Source: Nocardioides eburneiflavus (GTDB lineage: Bacteria > Actinomycetota > Actinomycetes > Propionibacteriales > Nocardioidaceae). Taken from it: a DNA stretch of 64,000 nucleotides. How positions within the stretch are numbered: position 1 is the stretch's first letter; each line of letters opens with the position of its first letter. Below the pieces are notes generated by a model. That model was not told the origin of the DNA and ran no database searches. It saw only the letters and a list, made by a program, of their open reading frames with translations. The translations under genes and the position numbers were made by a program. The DNA is taken from assembly GCF_004785795.1 (NCBI RefSeq), contig NZ_SRRO01000001.1, positions 496,001-560,000 on the forward strand, given 5' to 3'. Shown here in pieces: positions 49,281 to 58,412 of the stretch.

Positions 49281-50090
49281 TCAATCGCCCGTGAGGTAGG
49301 CCAGCTGGGCGCGCACCGACAGCTCGGCCGCGCCCCACAGCACGGGGTCGACGTCGGCGTAGACGATCTCGACGATCGCACGCGGCAGCGTCTCGTGGGG
49401 GAAGTCTCCGCCCTCCCGGGCGACGGCGTGCAGGTCGCGCAGCGCGTCGCGCACCTGGTCGAGCCGCTGCCGGCGGTGGGCGAGGTAGAAGTCGAGCGCG
49501 CGGAGCGCGTCGTCGATGACCGGGCCGTGCCCGGGCCAGACGTTGCTGATGCCCTGCTCGCCGCAGAGCGCGTGGAGTCGCTGGAGGGAGGAGAGGTACG
49601 CGCCGAGCTGGCCGTCTGGGTGCGCGACGACGGTGGTGCCACGGCCCAGCACGGTGTCACCGGTGAGGACGGCGCGGTCCTGGGGCACGACGAAGGACAG
49701 CGAGTCGGACGTGTGCCCCGGCGTCGCCACGACGTGCACCTCGACGGCGCCGACGGCGACGACGTCGCCCTCGCCGAGTCCCTCGGAGCCGAGCCGGTAG
49801 GCCGGGTCGAGGGCGCGTACGCCGCAGCCGTGCCGCTCCGCGTACTCGCGGGCCGCCTCGCTGTGGTCGGCGTGGTGGTGGGTCAGCAGCACCACGGCGA
49901 CGTCGCCGGCGGCGGCGTCGATGGCATCGAGGTGCGCGGCGATGGAGGGGCCGGGGTCGACCACGACCGAGCGCGAGGAGTCGGGGTCGCGCAGCACCCA
50001 GGTGTTGGTGCCGTCGAGGGTCATCACGTCGGCGTTGGGCGCCAGCACGCAGGTGCCGGTCTCGCCGAAGGAGCCCCCGGTCCAGCTCAT
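49281..50090 (-). CDS. Metallo-beta-lactamase-fold hydrolase
   Basis: A 269-residue protein with the zinc motif LTHHHADHSE, ATPGHTSDSLSF, LTGDTVLGRG and WPGHGPVI. The C-terminal helical region (AHRRQRLDQVRDALRDL) is that of the lactamase-like LACTB2 subgroup. It corresponds by position to Rv3677c beside crp. Some LACTB2 proteins cleave RNA; the role here is open. Confidence 0.88.
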   Translation of the reverse strand: MSWTGGSFGETGTCVLAPNADVMTLDGTNTWVLRDPDSSRSVVVDPGPSIAAHLDAIDAAAGDVAVVLLTHHHADHSEAAREYAERHGCGVRALDPAYRLGSEGLGEGDVVAVGAVEVHVVATPGHTSDSLSFVVPQDRAVLTGDTVLGRGTTVVAHPDGQLGAYLSSLQRLHALCGEQGISNVWPGHGPVIDDALRALDFYLAHRRQRLDQVRDALRDLHAVAREGGDFPHETLPRAIVEIVYADVDPVLWGAAELSVRAQLAYLTGD

Positions 50091-50154
50091 CCGGGGCCCC
50101 CGCGGCGTTGTTCGGGGGAGCGCAGCGGAGGAGAAGAAGGCCGTGGGGTGGTAT

Positions 50155-51015
50155 TCACCGGGCGGCCATCAGCTCGGTGTAGTGCGGCGGCGTGGAGAGG
50201 ATGAACTCGTCGCCGTCGGCGACGACCTCCGGCATGAACATCTCGACCGTGCGCTCCCGCGCCGCCGCCAGGACGGCGTCGGGGTCGGCGTGCTGGCCGA
50301 CCTCGAGGCAGGTCAGCCAGGTCGGTGGCAGCATGAGGATCTGCTCCTGCTCGACCTGCGCGACCGCGTCCAGGGCGCCGGTCCACGTCACCGACGACGA
50401 CTCGGTCGACACGTCGCGGGTGACCTGGCCCTCGGGCAGCCGCGCCACGAAGAACCACGTGCGGTAGCGACGCGGCTCGAAGACCGGCGTCAGCCAGCCC
50501 GACCACGCGCCGAGCAGGTCGGTGCGGAGCACGAGCGACCGCTTCTCGAGGACGTCGGTCAGCGACACCTCGCGCGACTCGAGCGCGATCCGGTCGGCCT
50601 CCCAGTCCTCGCCGGTGGTGTCGGCGACGACGGACTCGGCGTCCGCGCCGGCGAGCAGGACGCCCGACTCCTCGTACGTCTCGCGCACGGCCGCGCACAC
50701 GAGCGCGCGGGCCTTCGGCTCGTCGCACCCGAGGCGGGCCGCCCACTCGGCCGGGGGCGGACCGGCCCAGAGGCCGCGCTCGACGAGGTCGTCGGAGTAG
50801 TCGCGCAGGTCGACACCGCCGCCGGGGAACACGCACATCCCGCCGGCAAAGGCCATCGACGTCTGGCGCCGCAAGAGGTAGATCTCAGGACCGGAAGCCC
50901 CCGGGCGCAGCAGCACGACCGTGGCAGCATCGCGCGGCTCGGCAGGCGTCGCACCGCCCTCGCCGTAGGACCTGGCCTGGGCGACGAGGGCCTCGGGGAG
51001 GGGCAGTCGTTGCAC
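50155..51015 (-). CDS. Nudix hydrolase
   Basis: A 286-residue protein. The Nudix-like helix is split: MAFAGGMCVFPGGGVDLRDY, an insert, then AAVRETYEESGVLLAG. This resembles the NUDT19/RNA-or-CoA-acting group with long insertion. GTG 51015 is 2 nt after the RidA stop. It lies between ridA and the MBL gene, a position empty in the M. tuberculosis order. Confidence 0.83.
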   Translation of the reverse strand: MQRLPLPEALVAQARSYGEGGATPAEPRDAATVVLLRPGASGPEIYLLRRQTSMAFAGGMCVFPGGGVDLRDYSDDLVERGLWAGPPPAEWAARLGCDEPKARALVCAAVRETYEESGVLLAGADAESVVADTTGEDWEADRIALESREVSLTDVLEKRSLVLRTDLLGAWSGWLTPVFEPRRYRTWFFVARLPEGQVTRDVSTESSSVTWTGALDAVAQVEQEQILMLPPTWLTCLEVGQHADPDAVLAAARERTVEMFMPEVVADGDEFILSTPPHYTELMAAR

Positions 51016-51017
51016 GG

Positions 51018-51473
51018 TCAGACTTCGACGGTGATCTCGACCTCGACGGGCACGTCGAGCGGCAGCACGGCGACTCCCACGGCGGACCGCGCGTGCTTGC
51101 CGGCGTCGCCGAAGACCTCGCCGAGCAGCTCGGACGCGCCGTTGGCGACCTTGGGCTGGCCGGTGAAGTCGGGGGTGGAGGCGACGAAGACGACGACCTT
51201 GACCACGCGCTTCACGTCGTCGAGCGAGCCGATCTCGGCCTTCACCGCAGCGAGCGCGTTGAGGGCGCACTGGCGGGCGCACTCGTAGCCCTGCTCCTCG
51301 CTGACCTCGCCGCCGAGCTTGCCGACCGCGATCATCTCGCCGTCGCGGGCGGGCAGCTGGCCGGCGGTGAAGACGAGGTTGCCGGTGCGGGCGGTGGGCT
51401 GGTAGGCCGCGACCGGCGGCACGACCTCGGGGACCGTGATGCCCAGCGCGGCGAGCTTGGCCTCGGCGCCCAC
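51018..51473 (-). CDS. RidA family protein
   Basis: A 151-residue member of the YjgF/YER057c/UK114 family, C-terminal region ARSAVGVAVLPLDVPVEVEITVEV in outline with the conserved R-x-A-V...LP..VEVE pattern. RidA proteins remove reactive enamine/imine intermediates. It corresponds to Rv3678c in length and place. GTG 51473 lies 1 nt after the DUF4177 stop. Confidence 0.88.
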   Translation of the reverse strand: MGAEAKLAALGITVPEVVPPVAAYQPTARTGNLVFTAGQLPARDGEMIAVGKLGGEVSEEQGYECARQCALNALAAVKAEIGSLDDVKRVVKVVVFVASTPDFTGQPKVANGASELLGEVFGDAGKHARSAVGVAVLPLDVPVEVEITVEV

Positions 51474-51474
51474 G

Positions 51475-51627
51475 TCAGGCCTTCGGCTTCTTGAGGAAGG
51501 CGACGAGGCCACCCTGCGCGTTGGTGTGGATGGCCACCAGCTCCCAGCCGTCCTGGCCGAAGTTGTTGAGCATGAGCGCTTCGTTGTGGAGCGGAATCGG
51601 CGCCACCTGGTATTCCCACTGGGTCAT
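51475..51627 (-). CDS. DUF4177 small protein
   Basis: A 50-residue protein: MTQWEYQVAPI, then LNNFGQDGWELVAI and FLKKPKA. This WEY...GWELV pattern is the DUF4177 family. It corresponds to Rv3678A. TAGGGT 6 nt before the ATG marks a leaderless promoter for the DUF4177-ridA-nudix-MBL-MDMPI operon. Confidence 0.85.
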   Translation of the reverse strand: MTQWEYQVAPIPLHNEALMLNNFGQDGWELVAIHTNAQGGLVAFLKKPKA

Positions 51628-51633
51628 GTCGGC

Positions 51634-51639
51634 ACCCTA
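51634..51639 (-). promoter_or_regulatory. -10 element of leaderless DUF4177 operon promoter
   Basis: TAGGGT is followed by 6 nt and ATG 51627. Confidence 0.5.
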
Positions 51640-51706
51640 CTCGGGCGCCACTGGGGTCGCACCGGCGTCCTCCCGTGGTCTGACGTGCCCCGACGCGCGC
51701 GGCGTC

Positions 51707-51712
51707 TAGGGT
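51707..51712 (+). promoter_or_regulatory. -10 element of leaderless sensor kinase promoter
   Basis: TAGGGT is followed by 7 nt and ATG 51720. It is divergent from the DUF4177 promoter. Confidence 0.5.
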
Positions 51713-51719
51713 CCGCACC

Positions 51720-52871
51720 ATGGACTCGCACCCCTGGCGGCTCGGCGCACGCGGCCGGTGGTGGTTCGACGCGTCCCTCACGCTCGGGCTGCTCGTCCCG
51801 GGCTTCGTGGGGCACCTGCTGGTGGGGCAGCCGCTCGCCGCCCTCCTGACCGCAGCGCAGGTGGCGCCGCTGTGGTGGCGCCGGTCCCACCCCAGCACGG
51901 TCTTCGCGGTCGTCGCCCTCGCGAGCGCCGCCCAGGCGCCCCTCCACGACCTGCCGATCGTCGGGCAGCTGGCCTTCCCCGTCGCCACCTACTCCGTGGC
52001 CCGGTGGAGCCCCCGCGGGCACGGCCTCGGGGCGCTGGTCGTCGGCTACGCCGGCGCGGTCGTGGCCGCGTGGAGCTGGATCGGCGGCTTCGGCGCCCCC
52101 GCGATCACCCTGTCGGCCGTCACGCCGTACCTCGTGACGATCGCGGCTATCGTCACCGCCGCGTGGGCGCTCGGGTTCGCCGCGCAGCAGCGGGAGAGGT
52201 ACGTCGCCTCGCTGGTCGCCCGCGCCGAGCAGGCCGAGCGGATGGCCGAGCGCGAGGTCGAGCTGGCGGCCCGGGACGAACGCTCGCGCATCGCGCGCGA
52301 GATGCACGACGTGGTCGCGCACGGCCTGTCGGTGATCGTGGTGCAGGCCGACGGCGCCCGCTACGCCGCCACCAAGGACCCCGACGTCGCCGTGGGCACG
52401 CTGGAGACGATCTCGACCACCGGGCGTGAGTCGCTCACGGAGATGCGACGGCTCCTGGGGCTGCTGCGTGACGGCGACACCGGCGTCGCCCCGCAGCCCG
52501 GTCTCGACGACGTACGCCACCTCGTCGACGAGGCCCGCGCGGCCGGGACGCGGGTCGAGGCCGACCTCCCGACGACCGCGCCGGACGTCCCGGACGGCGT
52601 CGGGCTGGCGGCGTACCGCATCGTGCAGGAGTCGCTCACCAACGTCCGCAAGCACGCCGGCCCCGGAGCCGCCGTGGCGCTGCGCCTCAGCGTCGGCCGC
52701 GCCGTCGAGGTGGAGGTGCGCGACGACGGGCGCGGTGCAGCCGCGGGCTCGGACGGACGGGGCCTGGGCCTGACCGGGATGCGCGAGCGGGCCGCGGTGC
52801 ACGGCGGCACGCTGGAGGCCGGCCCCGCCCCGGGCGGCGGGTTCGCGGTGTCTGCGAGGCTGCCGCTGTGA
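51720..52871 (+). CDS. NarL-type sensor histidine kinase (HisKA_3)
   Basis: A 383-residue kinase. Residues 15-150 hold four to five helices (DUF7134-like sensor region), followed by a coiled coil and HisKA_3 motif ARDERSRIAREMHDVVAHGLSVIVVQ in outline. The HATPase part has IVQESLTNVRKHAG, DDGRG and GLGLTGMRERAAVHGG. Its regulator overlaps by GTGA. It probably controls the ABC exporter just downstream. Confidence 0.9.
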   Translation: MDSHPWRLGARGRWWFDASLTLGLLVPGFVGHLLVGQPLAALLTAAQVAPLWWRRSHPSTVFAVVALASAAQAPLHDLPIVGQLAFPVATYSVARWSPRGHGLGALVVGYAGAVVAAWSWIGGFGAPAITLSAVTPYLVTIAAIVTAAWALGFAAQQRERYVASLVARAEQAERMAEREVELAARDERSRIAREMHDVVAHGLSVIVVQADGARYAATKDPDVAVGTLETISTTGRESLTEMRRLLGLLRDGDTGVAPQPGLDDVRHLVDEARAAGTRVEADLPTTAPDVPDGVGLAAYRIVQESLTNVRKHAGPGAAVALRLSVGRAVEVEVRDDGRGAAAGSDGRGLGLTGMRERAAVHGGTLEAGPAPGGGFAVSARLPL

Positions 52872-53548
52872 ACGAGCCCGACGTGACGACGCCGATCCGC
52901 GTCTTCCTGGTCGACGACCAGCAGATGGTGCGCGCCGGCTTCCGGATGCTCGTGGAGAGCCAGGACGACATGGTCGTCGTGGGCGAGGCGGGAGACGGCG
53001 GCGAGGCGCTGGATCGGCTCGCGGTCACCGCCGCCGACGTGGTGCTGATGGACGTGCGGATGCCGCGGCTCGACGGCGTCGAGGCCACCCGGCGGTTGCT
53101 GGCGACGCCCGGCGCGCCGCGGGTCATCGTGCTGACGACCTTCGACCTCGACGAGCACGCCTTCGCCGCGATCCGCGCCGGCGCCTCGGCCTTCCTGCTC
53201 AAGGACGCCGCACCGCCCGACCTGCTGGGCGCGATCCGGCTGGTCGTGGACGGCGACGCCGTCGTCGCCCCCAGCACGACCCGCCGGCTGCTCGACCACT
53301 TCGCCGCCCTGCCGGACCCGGCCGTGCCGGTCGTGTCCGACGACCGGCTCGACCTGCTCACCGAGCGCGAGGTCGAGGTGCTGACGCTCATCGCGCGCGG
53401 GCGCACCAACACCGAGATCGCCGCCGACCTCGTGGTCGCCGAGACGACGGTGAAGACGCACGTCGGCCGGATCCTGGCCAAGACCGGCTCGCGCGACCGC
53501 GTGCAGCTCGTGGTGCTGGGCTACGAGTCCGGCCTCGTCGCTCCCTGA
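52868..53548 (+). CDS. NarL/FixJ-family response regulator
   Basis: A 226-residue regulator with phospho-acceptor D62 (VVLMDVRMPRLDG), T and K of the receiver (VLTTFD, FLLKDAAP) and a LuxR-type helix-turn-helix (LTEREVEVLTLIARGRTNTEIA in outline, ETTVKTHVGRILAKTG). Translation is coupled to the kinase. Confidence 0.92.
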   Translation: MNEPDVTTPIRVFLVDDQQMVRAGFRMLVESQDDMVVVGEAGDGGEALDRLAVTAADVVLMDVRMPRLDGVEATRRLLATPGAPRVIVLTTFDLDEHAFAAIRAGASAFLLKDAAPPDLLGAIRLVVDGDAVVAPSTTRRLLDHFAALPDPAVPVVSDDRLDLLTEREVEVLTLIARGRTNTEIAADLVVAETTVKTHVGRILAKTGSRDRVQLVVLGYESGLVAP

Positions 53549-53560
53549 CCGTCCTCCCCA

Positions 53561-53589
53561 GGTCGTACGCCGCCCGCCGCCGTACGACC
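53561..53589 (+). terminator. Hairpin after the NarL-type regulator
   Basis: GGTCGTACG (53561-53569) pairs with CGTACGACC (53581-53589) around an 11-nt GC loop. Confidence 0.55.
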
Positions 53590-53657
53590 GCGGACCGACC
53601 GCAGGTCCGTGCCCGGGGCCGACGATCGAGGAGCGTTCGACGACGAGCGTTGTCCCC

Positions 53658-54431
53658 ATGACGACGACACTCGGCACCAGCACCGAAACCGACACACCGA
53701 CCGGCACCGCGGCCGCGGCGAGCGCGCGCGGCCTGACCCGCACCTACGGCGACGGCGACAGCACCGTCCACGCCCTGCGCGGCGTCGACCTCGACCTGCC
53801 GGCCGGCCGCTTCACCGCCATCATGGGGCCGAGCGGCTCCGGCAAGTCGACCCTCATGCACTGCCTCGCGGGCCTCGACGTGGCCACCTCCGGCACCGTC
53901 AGCGTCGCCGGCCGTGACCTCGCCGGGCTCGACGACACCGCGCTGACCCTGTTCCGCCGCGAGCACATCGGCTTCGTCTTCCAGGCCTTCAACCTCCTCC
54001 CGATGCTCACCGCCGGGCAGAACATCGTGCTGCCGCTCGAGCTCGCCGGCCGCGACGTCGACCGGGACCGCTACGACCAGGTGGTCGGTGTCCTCGGCCT
54101 CGCCGACAGGCTCGGACACCTGCCGAGCCAGCTCTCCGGCGGCCAGCAGCAGCGCGTCGCGATCGCCCGTGCGCTCGTCACCCAGCCGGACATCGTCTTC
54201 GCCGACGAGCCCACCGGCAACCTCGACAGCGAGGCCAGCGCCGAGGTGCTCGGCCACCTGCGCCGCTCGGTCCGCGAGCTCGGCATGACCGTGGTGATGG
54301 TGACCCACGAGCTCGATGCCGCGGCGTACGCCGACGACGTCGTCGTCATCCACGACGGCGCCCTCACCGCCCACCTCACCGACCCCGGCCAGGACGAGCT
54401 GGTCGCCGCGCTGCGCGGGCGGGTCGCCTGA
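53658..54431 (+). CDS. ABC transporter ATP-binding protein (MacB/LolD type)
   Basis: A 257-residue ATPase with Walker A GPSGSGKST, signature LSGGQQQRVAIARAL, Walker B VFADEPTGNLDS and H-loop VTHE. It powers the FtsX-like permease encoded next, with which it overlaps by TGATG. Such pairs, under a NarL-type two-component system, commonly export or resist envelope-active compounds. Confidence 0.92.
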   Translation: MTTTLGTSTETDTPTGTAAAASARGLTRTYGDGDSTVHALRGVDLDLPAGRFTAIMGPSGSGKSTLMHCLAGLDVATSGTVSVAGRDLAGLDDTALTLFRREHIGFVFQAFNLLPMLTAGQNIVLPLELAGRDVDRDRYDQVVGVLGLADRLGHLPSQLSGGQQQRVAIARALVTQPDIVFADEPTGNLDSEASAEVLGHLRRSVRELGMTVVMVTHELDAAAYADDVVVIHDGALTAHLTDPGQDELVAALRGRVA

Positions 54432-56848
54432 TGCGCACCGTGCTCGTGGCGTCGATGAGCCACCACACCCGCAGGTACGTCGCCGCCTCCGTCGCGGTCG
54501 CGATCGGCGTGGCCTTCATCGTGGCCGTCGGGATGCTCACCGGCGCCACCCGCTCCGGCCTGACCGCCGACGTCGGCGCGCCCGTACGGGGCGTCGACCA
54601 CGTCGTGACGACGTCCACCACCGCGGACGTGACCAGCCTCGTCGAGGCGGCCGCCGACAGCGGCGTCCCTGCGCTGACCCTCGGCCACGCCATGGAGCCG
54701 GTCACCCGCGACGGCGTCCAGCTGGCCGCGACCGCCGACGTCGCGGAGGCGTCGCTCGACCCGCGCCTGCAGTGGCAGCAGCTCGAGGACGGGCGCTTCC
54801 CCACCGCTGCCGGCGAGGCCTTGGCCGACGTCAACCGCGCCAAGAGCAACGGCGTCCGGCTCGGCGACGTCGTCCGTGTCGGCACCGGCGACACGGCAGT
54901 CGACCTGGAGGTCGTCGGCATGGTCGACAGCCCTGCCGCGATGGGCGCCGCGCTCTACGTGCCGTGGGCCGACCTGCGCCGCTTCGAGGACACCACGCTC
55001 TGGGTCCACGCGGTCGCGTGGGGCGGGTCGGCCGGGCAGGCCCGTACGGCCGCCCCCGACGCCACGGTCGAGCCCGCCGCCGACTGGGTCGCGGCCCGCC
55101 AGGCGGAGATCTCGCGCGGCGTCGACGTCATCGCCGTCATGGCGCTGCTCTTCGTCGCGATCGCGCTCTTCGTCGGCGTGCTGGTCATCACCAACACCTT
55201 CTCCATCCTCTTCGCCCAGCGGATGCGTGACTTCGCGCTGCTGCGCTGCGTCGGCGTCACCCGGCGACAGCTGCGCCGCGCGATCCGGCTCGAGGCGCTC
55301 GCACTGGGCCTGGTGGCGGCCGCCGCCGGAGTCGTCCTCGGCGCGCTGGCCGGCGCCGGGCTGGTGGCCCTCGTCCGGCGCTGGTTCGCCGACATGGGTC
55401 CGGCCGCGCTCGACCCGGCGTGGACCGCCACGGCCTTCGCCGTCGGCACGCTCGTCACGCTCGGGGCCGCCTGGCTGCCGACGCGTACGGCGACACGGGT
55501 CGCCCCGCTGGCCGCGCTCCGCCCCGACACGGGCGTGGACGTCCGCTCCGCCGCGGGGCGTTGGCGTCTCGGCCTCGCCACGCTCTGCCTCACGGGTGGC
55601 AGCGCCCTGCTCGCCGTCGCCGTGGCCGACAGCTCGCTGCCCGCGATGCTCGCCGGCGGTGTCGGGTCCTTCGTCGGCGTGCTGCTCGTGGGACCGGTGC
55701 TCGTGCCGTGGCTGATCCGGCTCGCCGGCCGCCTGCCCGGGGCCGGCCCCGTACGCCGCCTCGCCACCGGCAACGCCGTGCGCAACCCGCGTCGCACGGC
55801 AACCACTGCGGCGTCGCTGCTCGTCGGCGTCACCCTCACCACGGCCATCCTCACCGGGCTGGCGTCGTCGCGGACCGCGATCGACCGCGACATGGACGAG
55901 TCCTATCCCCTCGATGCCACGATCACCGCCGTCGACGCGCCGCTCGAGGCCTCACTCGTCGACCGGGTCGCCGGGACCGCCGGGGTGACCGACGCGCGCG
56001 GCCTCGACGGCACGGTGGCAAAGGTCGGCCGGGTGCCGCTGCCGATGCTCGGTGTCGGTGGCGACACCGGGGTCGTGCGCGGCCCCGCCGACCTGGCCCC
56101 CGCGGACGGCGTCGTGCGGCTGCCGTACGCGGTGGTCGAGGAGCTGCCGACGCGGCTGGCCGACCGGGTGTGGGAGGACGCCGAGCTCACCGTCGTGGTC
56201 GCCGGTCGCGAGCGCACGCTGCGGGTCGAGACCGGCGACGGCTGGGGCCGGGCGGGTCTGGTCTCGCTGCCCACGCTGGCGGCGCTCGACCCCGACCCGC
56301 GTCCGATGGCGGTCTGGGCACGAGCGAAGGACGGCACGGACGCCGAGGACCTCTCGGGCGACCTCGCGGCCCTCGCCGGAGCGGCCGGCGCCGACCTGGA
56401 CGGCGGCTTCGGCAACCGGAGCTGGGTCGACCTGCAGGTCGACATCCTGACGGGCGCGGTGGTGGGACTGATGGCCGTCGCGATCGTGATCGCCCTGGTC
56501 GGCATCGCCAACACCCTCGGCCTCTCGGTGCTCGAGCGGGCACGGGAGAACGCGCTGCTGCGAGCGATGGGCCTGACTCGCCAGCAGCTGCGGAGGGCGA
56601 TGGCGGCCGAGGGCCTGCTGCTGTCGTCGGTCGCGGCGGTGCTCGGCACCGCGATCGGCCTCGTGTTCGCGTGGGTGGGGGTGCAGGTGATGGTGGCGGG
56701 CGTCGTGGACGGAGCCGGGTTCACCGTGCCGGTGTGGCAGGTCCTCGCGGTGGCCGCCGTCGCCGGGCTGGCCGGCCTGGCCGCGTGCGTCGTCCCCGCC
56801 CGGCGGGCAGCGCTCGTCACGCCCGCGGCCGGCCTCGCCCTGGACTGA
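54431..56848 (+). CDS. FtsX-like ABC transporter permease
   Basis: An 805-residue permease with two FtsX units. The first extracytoplasmic domain spans residues 40-225, FtsX helices follow at about 230-350 (LFVAIALFVGVLVITNTFSILFAQRMRDFALLRC in outline), then central helices to about 480, a second extracytoplasmic domain, and a last FtsX unit at 680-805 with LERARENALLRAMGLTRQQL. Partner of the preceding ATPase. Confidence 0.9.
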   Translation: MRTVLVASMSHHTRRYVAASVAVAIGVAFIVAVGMLTGATRSGLTADVGAPVRGVDHVVTTSTTADVTSLVEAAADSGVPALTLGHAMEPVTRDGVQLAATADVAEASLDPRLQWQQLEDGRFPTAAGEALADVNRAKSNGVRLGDVVRVGTGDTAVDLEVVGMVDSPAAMGAALYVPWADLRRFEDTTLWVHAVAWGGSAGQARTAAPDATVEPAADWVAARQAEISRGVDVIAVMALLFVAIALFVGVLVITNTFSILFAQRMRDFALLRCVGVTRRQLRRAIRLEALALGLVAAAAGVVLGALAGAGLVALVRRWFADMGPAALDPAWTATAFAVGTLVTLGAAWLPTRTATRVAPLAALRPDTGVDVRSAAGRWRLGLATLCLTGGSALLAVAVADSSLPAMLAGGVGSFVGVLLVGPVLVPWLIRLAGRLPGAGPVRRLATGNAVRNPRRTATTAASLLVGVTLTTAILTGLASSRTAIDRDMDESYPLDATITAVDAPLEASLVDRVAGTAGVTDARGLDGTVAKVGRVPLPMLGVGGDTGVVRGPADLAPADGVVRLPYAVVEELPTRLADRVWEDAELTVVVAGRERTLRVETGDGWGRAGLVSLPTLAALDPDPRPMAVWARAKDGTDAEDLSGDLAALAGAAGADLDGGFGNRSWVDLQVDILTGAVVGLMAVAIVIALVGIANTLGLSVLERARENALLRAMGLTRQQLRRAMAAEGLLLSSVAAVLGTAIGLVFAWVGVQVMVAGVVDGAGFTVPVWQVLAVAAVAGLAGLAACVVPARRAALVTPAAGLALD

Positions 56849-56861
56849 CTGTGCGCGGTCT

Positions 56862-56902
56862 CCGACGGGCGCCCGGGGATGAGGACGCGGGGCGCCCGTC
56901 GG
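56862..56902 (+). terminator. Hairpin terminator after the FtsX-like permease
   Basis: CCGACGGGCGCCC (56862-56874) pairs perfectly with GGGCGCCCGTCGG (56890-56902). The -10 of the next gene starts 4 nt later. Confidence 0.7.
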
Positions 56903-56905
56903 GTC

Positions 56906-56911
56906 TAGATT
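56906..56911 (+). promoter_or_regulatory. -10 element of leaderless promoter
   Basis: TAGATT is followed by 6 nt and ATG 56918. Confidence 0.45.
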
Positions 56912-56917
56912 CCGCTC

Positions 56918-57313
56918 ATGGAGCGCACCGACGCGGCCGAGAGCCGCGAGAAGAGCAGCGGGCTCGACCCGTTCGAGAGGTTCGTCGAGCTGTCGACCAA
57001 GGCGATCAGCCGGGCGCCGTTCTTCGCGGTGGTCGTCGCGGTCGTCGTCATCTGGGCGGCGAGCTACCCGCTGTGGAAGTCCACCACCAAGTGGGAGCTG
57101 GCGATCCACACGTTCGGCGCGGTGCTGTCGCTGCTGCTGCTGGTGCTGCTCGAGAACGCGGCGCGCCGCAACACCGAGGCGATGCAGGAGAAGCTCAACG
57201 TGATCGCCGAGGCCCTCGCCGCGCTGATGGACTCACGCGCCGCCGACGACCCGGCACTGCGCGACGCAGCCGACGACCTGCGCGCGGCGGTCGGGCTGGA
57301 GGAGCGGCACTGA
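56918..57313 (+). CDS. Low-affinity iron permease-like small membrane protein
   Basis: A 131-residue protein with two helices (FFAVVVAVVVIWAASYPLW and IHTFGAVLSLLLLVLLE). The pattern FxRFVELSTKAISRAPFF, WELAIHT and LLENAARRNTEAMQEKLNVIAEAL fits the Fe_permease (PF04120) family, whose bacterial members have no proven transport role. The C-terminus is a charged helix. Leaderless promoter as above. Confidence 0.65.
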   Translation: MERTDAAESREKSSGLDPFERFVELSTKAISRAPFFAVVVAVVVIWAASYPLWKSTTKWELAIHTFGAVLSLLLLVLLENAARRNTEAMQEKLNVIAEALAALMDSRAADDPALRDAADDLRAAVGLEERH

Positions 57314-57327
57314 GGAGTGACGTCACC

Positions 57328-58374
57328 TCACTCCGCGAGCAGGCGCAGCGTCTCCTCGCGCGCCGGCGAGGTGCGTACGTCGGTCCCGGCCGCCGCGCCC
57401 GCCACCGGGTGCACCATCACCTCGTCGACGCCGTGCTCCTGCGCGAGCTCCTCGAGCCGCGTCCGCGCCTGGTCGGGCGAGCCGACGATCCAGCGGGCGG
57501 CCATGGCGTGGCCCAGGGAGCGCTGGTCGGGGGTCATCTCGACCGCCTCGGCCTGCTCGACGAGGCGCTGCGGGTGGAGCGGCGCCCCGGTGCGGAGCGC
57601 GATCATCTGCTGCACGTTGGGCAGCGCCCGGCGGCGCGCCTCCTCCTCGGTCTCGGCCACGACGGCATTGACGGTGAGGAAGGTGCGCGGCTCGGGGTGC
57701 TCGGGCGAGGGCCGGTAGGACGAGCGGTAGAGGTCCAGCGCGACGCCGGTGCCCTCGCCGGAGAAGTGGTGCGCGAAGACGTACGGCAGACCCTTCTCCG
57801 CGGCGAGCCGGGCGGAGTAGTCGGACGAGCCGAGGAGCCACATCTCGGCGACCGTGCGGGCCGACGGCGTCGCGCGCAGCGGCTGGCGGCGCGGGCCGAT
57901 CTGGAGCTCGACGCCCTCGGTCGTCATCAGCGTGCGGACGTCCTCGACGTAGTCGGCGAACCTCGCCACCGCCTCGTCCGCGGACTCCGCGCTGCCGCCG
58001 CGCAGGACGTACCTCGTCAGCGGGTCGGTCCCGGGCGCGCGGCCGATGCCGAGGTCGATGCGGCCGGGGTGGGCCGCCTCCAGCAGCGCGAACTGCTCGG
58101 CCACCACGAGCGGCGCGTGGTTGGGGAGCATGACGCCGCCCGAGCCGACCCTGATCCGCTCGGTCGCCGCCGCCAGCATCGCGATGAGGACCGGCGGGTT
58201 GGTGGCGGCGACGGCCGGCATGTTGTGGTGCTCGGCGACCCAGTAGCGGCGGTAGCCGAGGCCGTCGGCCACCTGCGCCAGGCTGCGGGAGGCGGCGATC
58301 GCGTCGCCGGTGGTCTGGTCGCTGCGGACGGGCACGAGGTCGAGCACGGACAGGTCGACGGAGAGGGCGGTCAC
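57328..58374 (-). CDS. LLM-class flavin-dependent oxidoreductase (luciferase-like)
   Basis: A 348-residue TIM-barrel monooxygenase: LDLVPVRSDQTTGDAI at the start, YWVAEHHNMPAVAATNPPVLI, VGSGGVMLPNHAPLVVAEQFALLE in outline and LGIGRAPGTDP. This is the group of YceB/MsnO-like, FMN- or F420-using oxidoreductases. GTG 58374 is the first sensible start. It diverges from the MFS gene whose promoter bears the SoxR-like palindrome; the shared region is 76 bp. Confidence 0.88.
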   Translation of the reverse strand: MTALSVDLSVLDLVPVRSDQTTGDAIAASRSLAQVADGLGYRRYWVAEHHNMPAVAATNPPVLIAMLAAATERIRVGSGGVMLPNHAPLVVAEQFALLEAAHPGRIDLGIGRAPGTDPLTRYVLRGGSAESADEAVARFADYVEDVRTLMTTEGVELQIGPRRQPLRATPSARTVAEMWLLGSSDYSARLAAEKGLPYVFAHHFSGEGTGVALDLYRSSYRPSPEHPEPRTFLTVNAVVAETEEEARRRALPNVQQMIALRTGAPLHPQRLVEQAEAVEMTPDQRSLGHAMAARWIVGSPDQARTRLEELAQEHGVDEVMVHPVAGAAAGTDVRTSPAREETLRLLAE

Positions 58375-58412
58375 TGTCTGCCCAGCGCCGCCGGGGGTGC
58401 CGATATTCCGGA

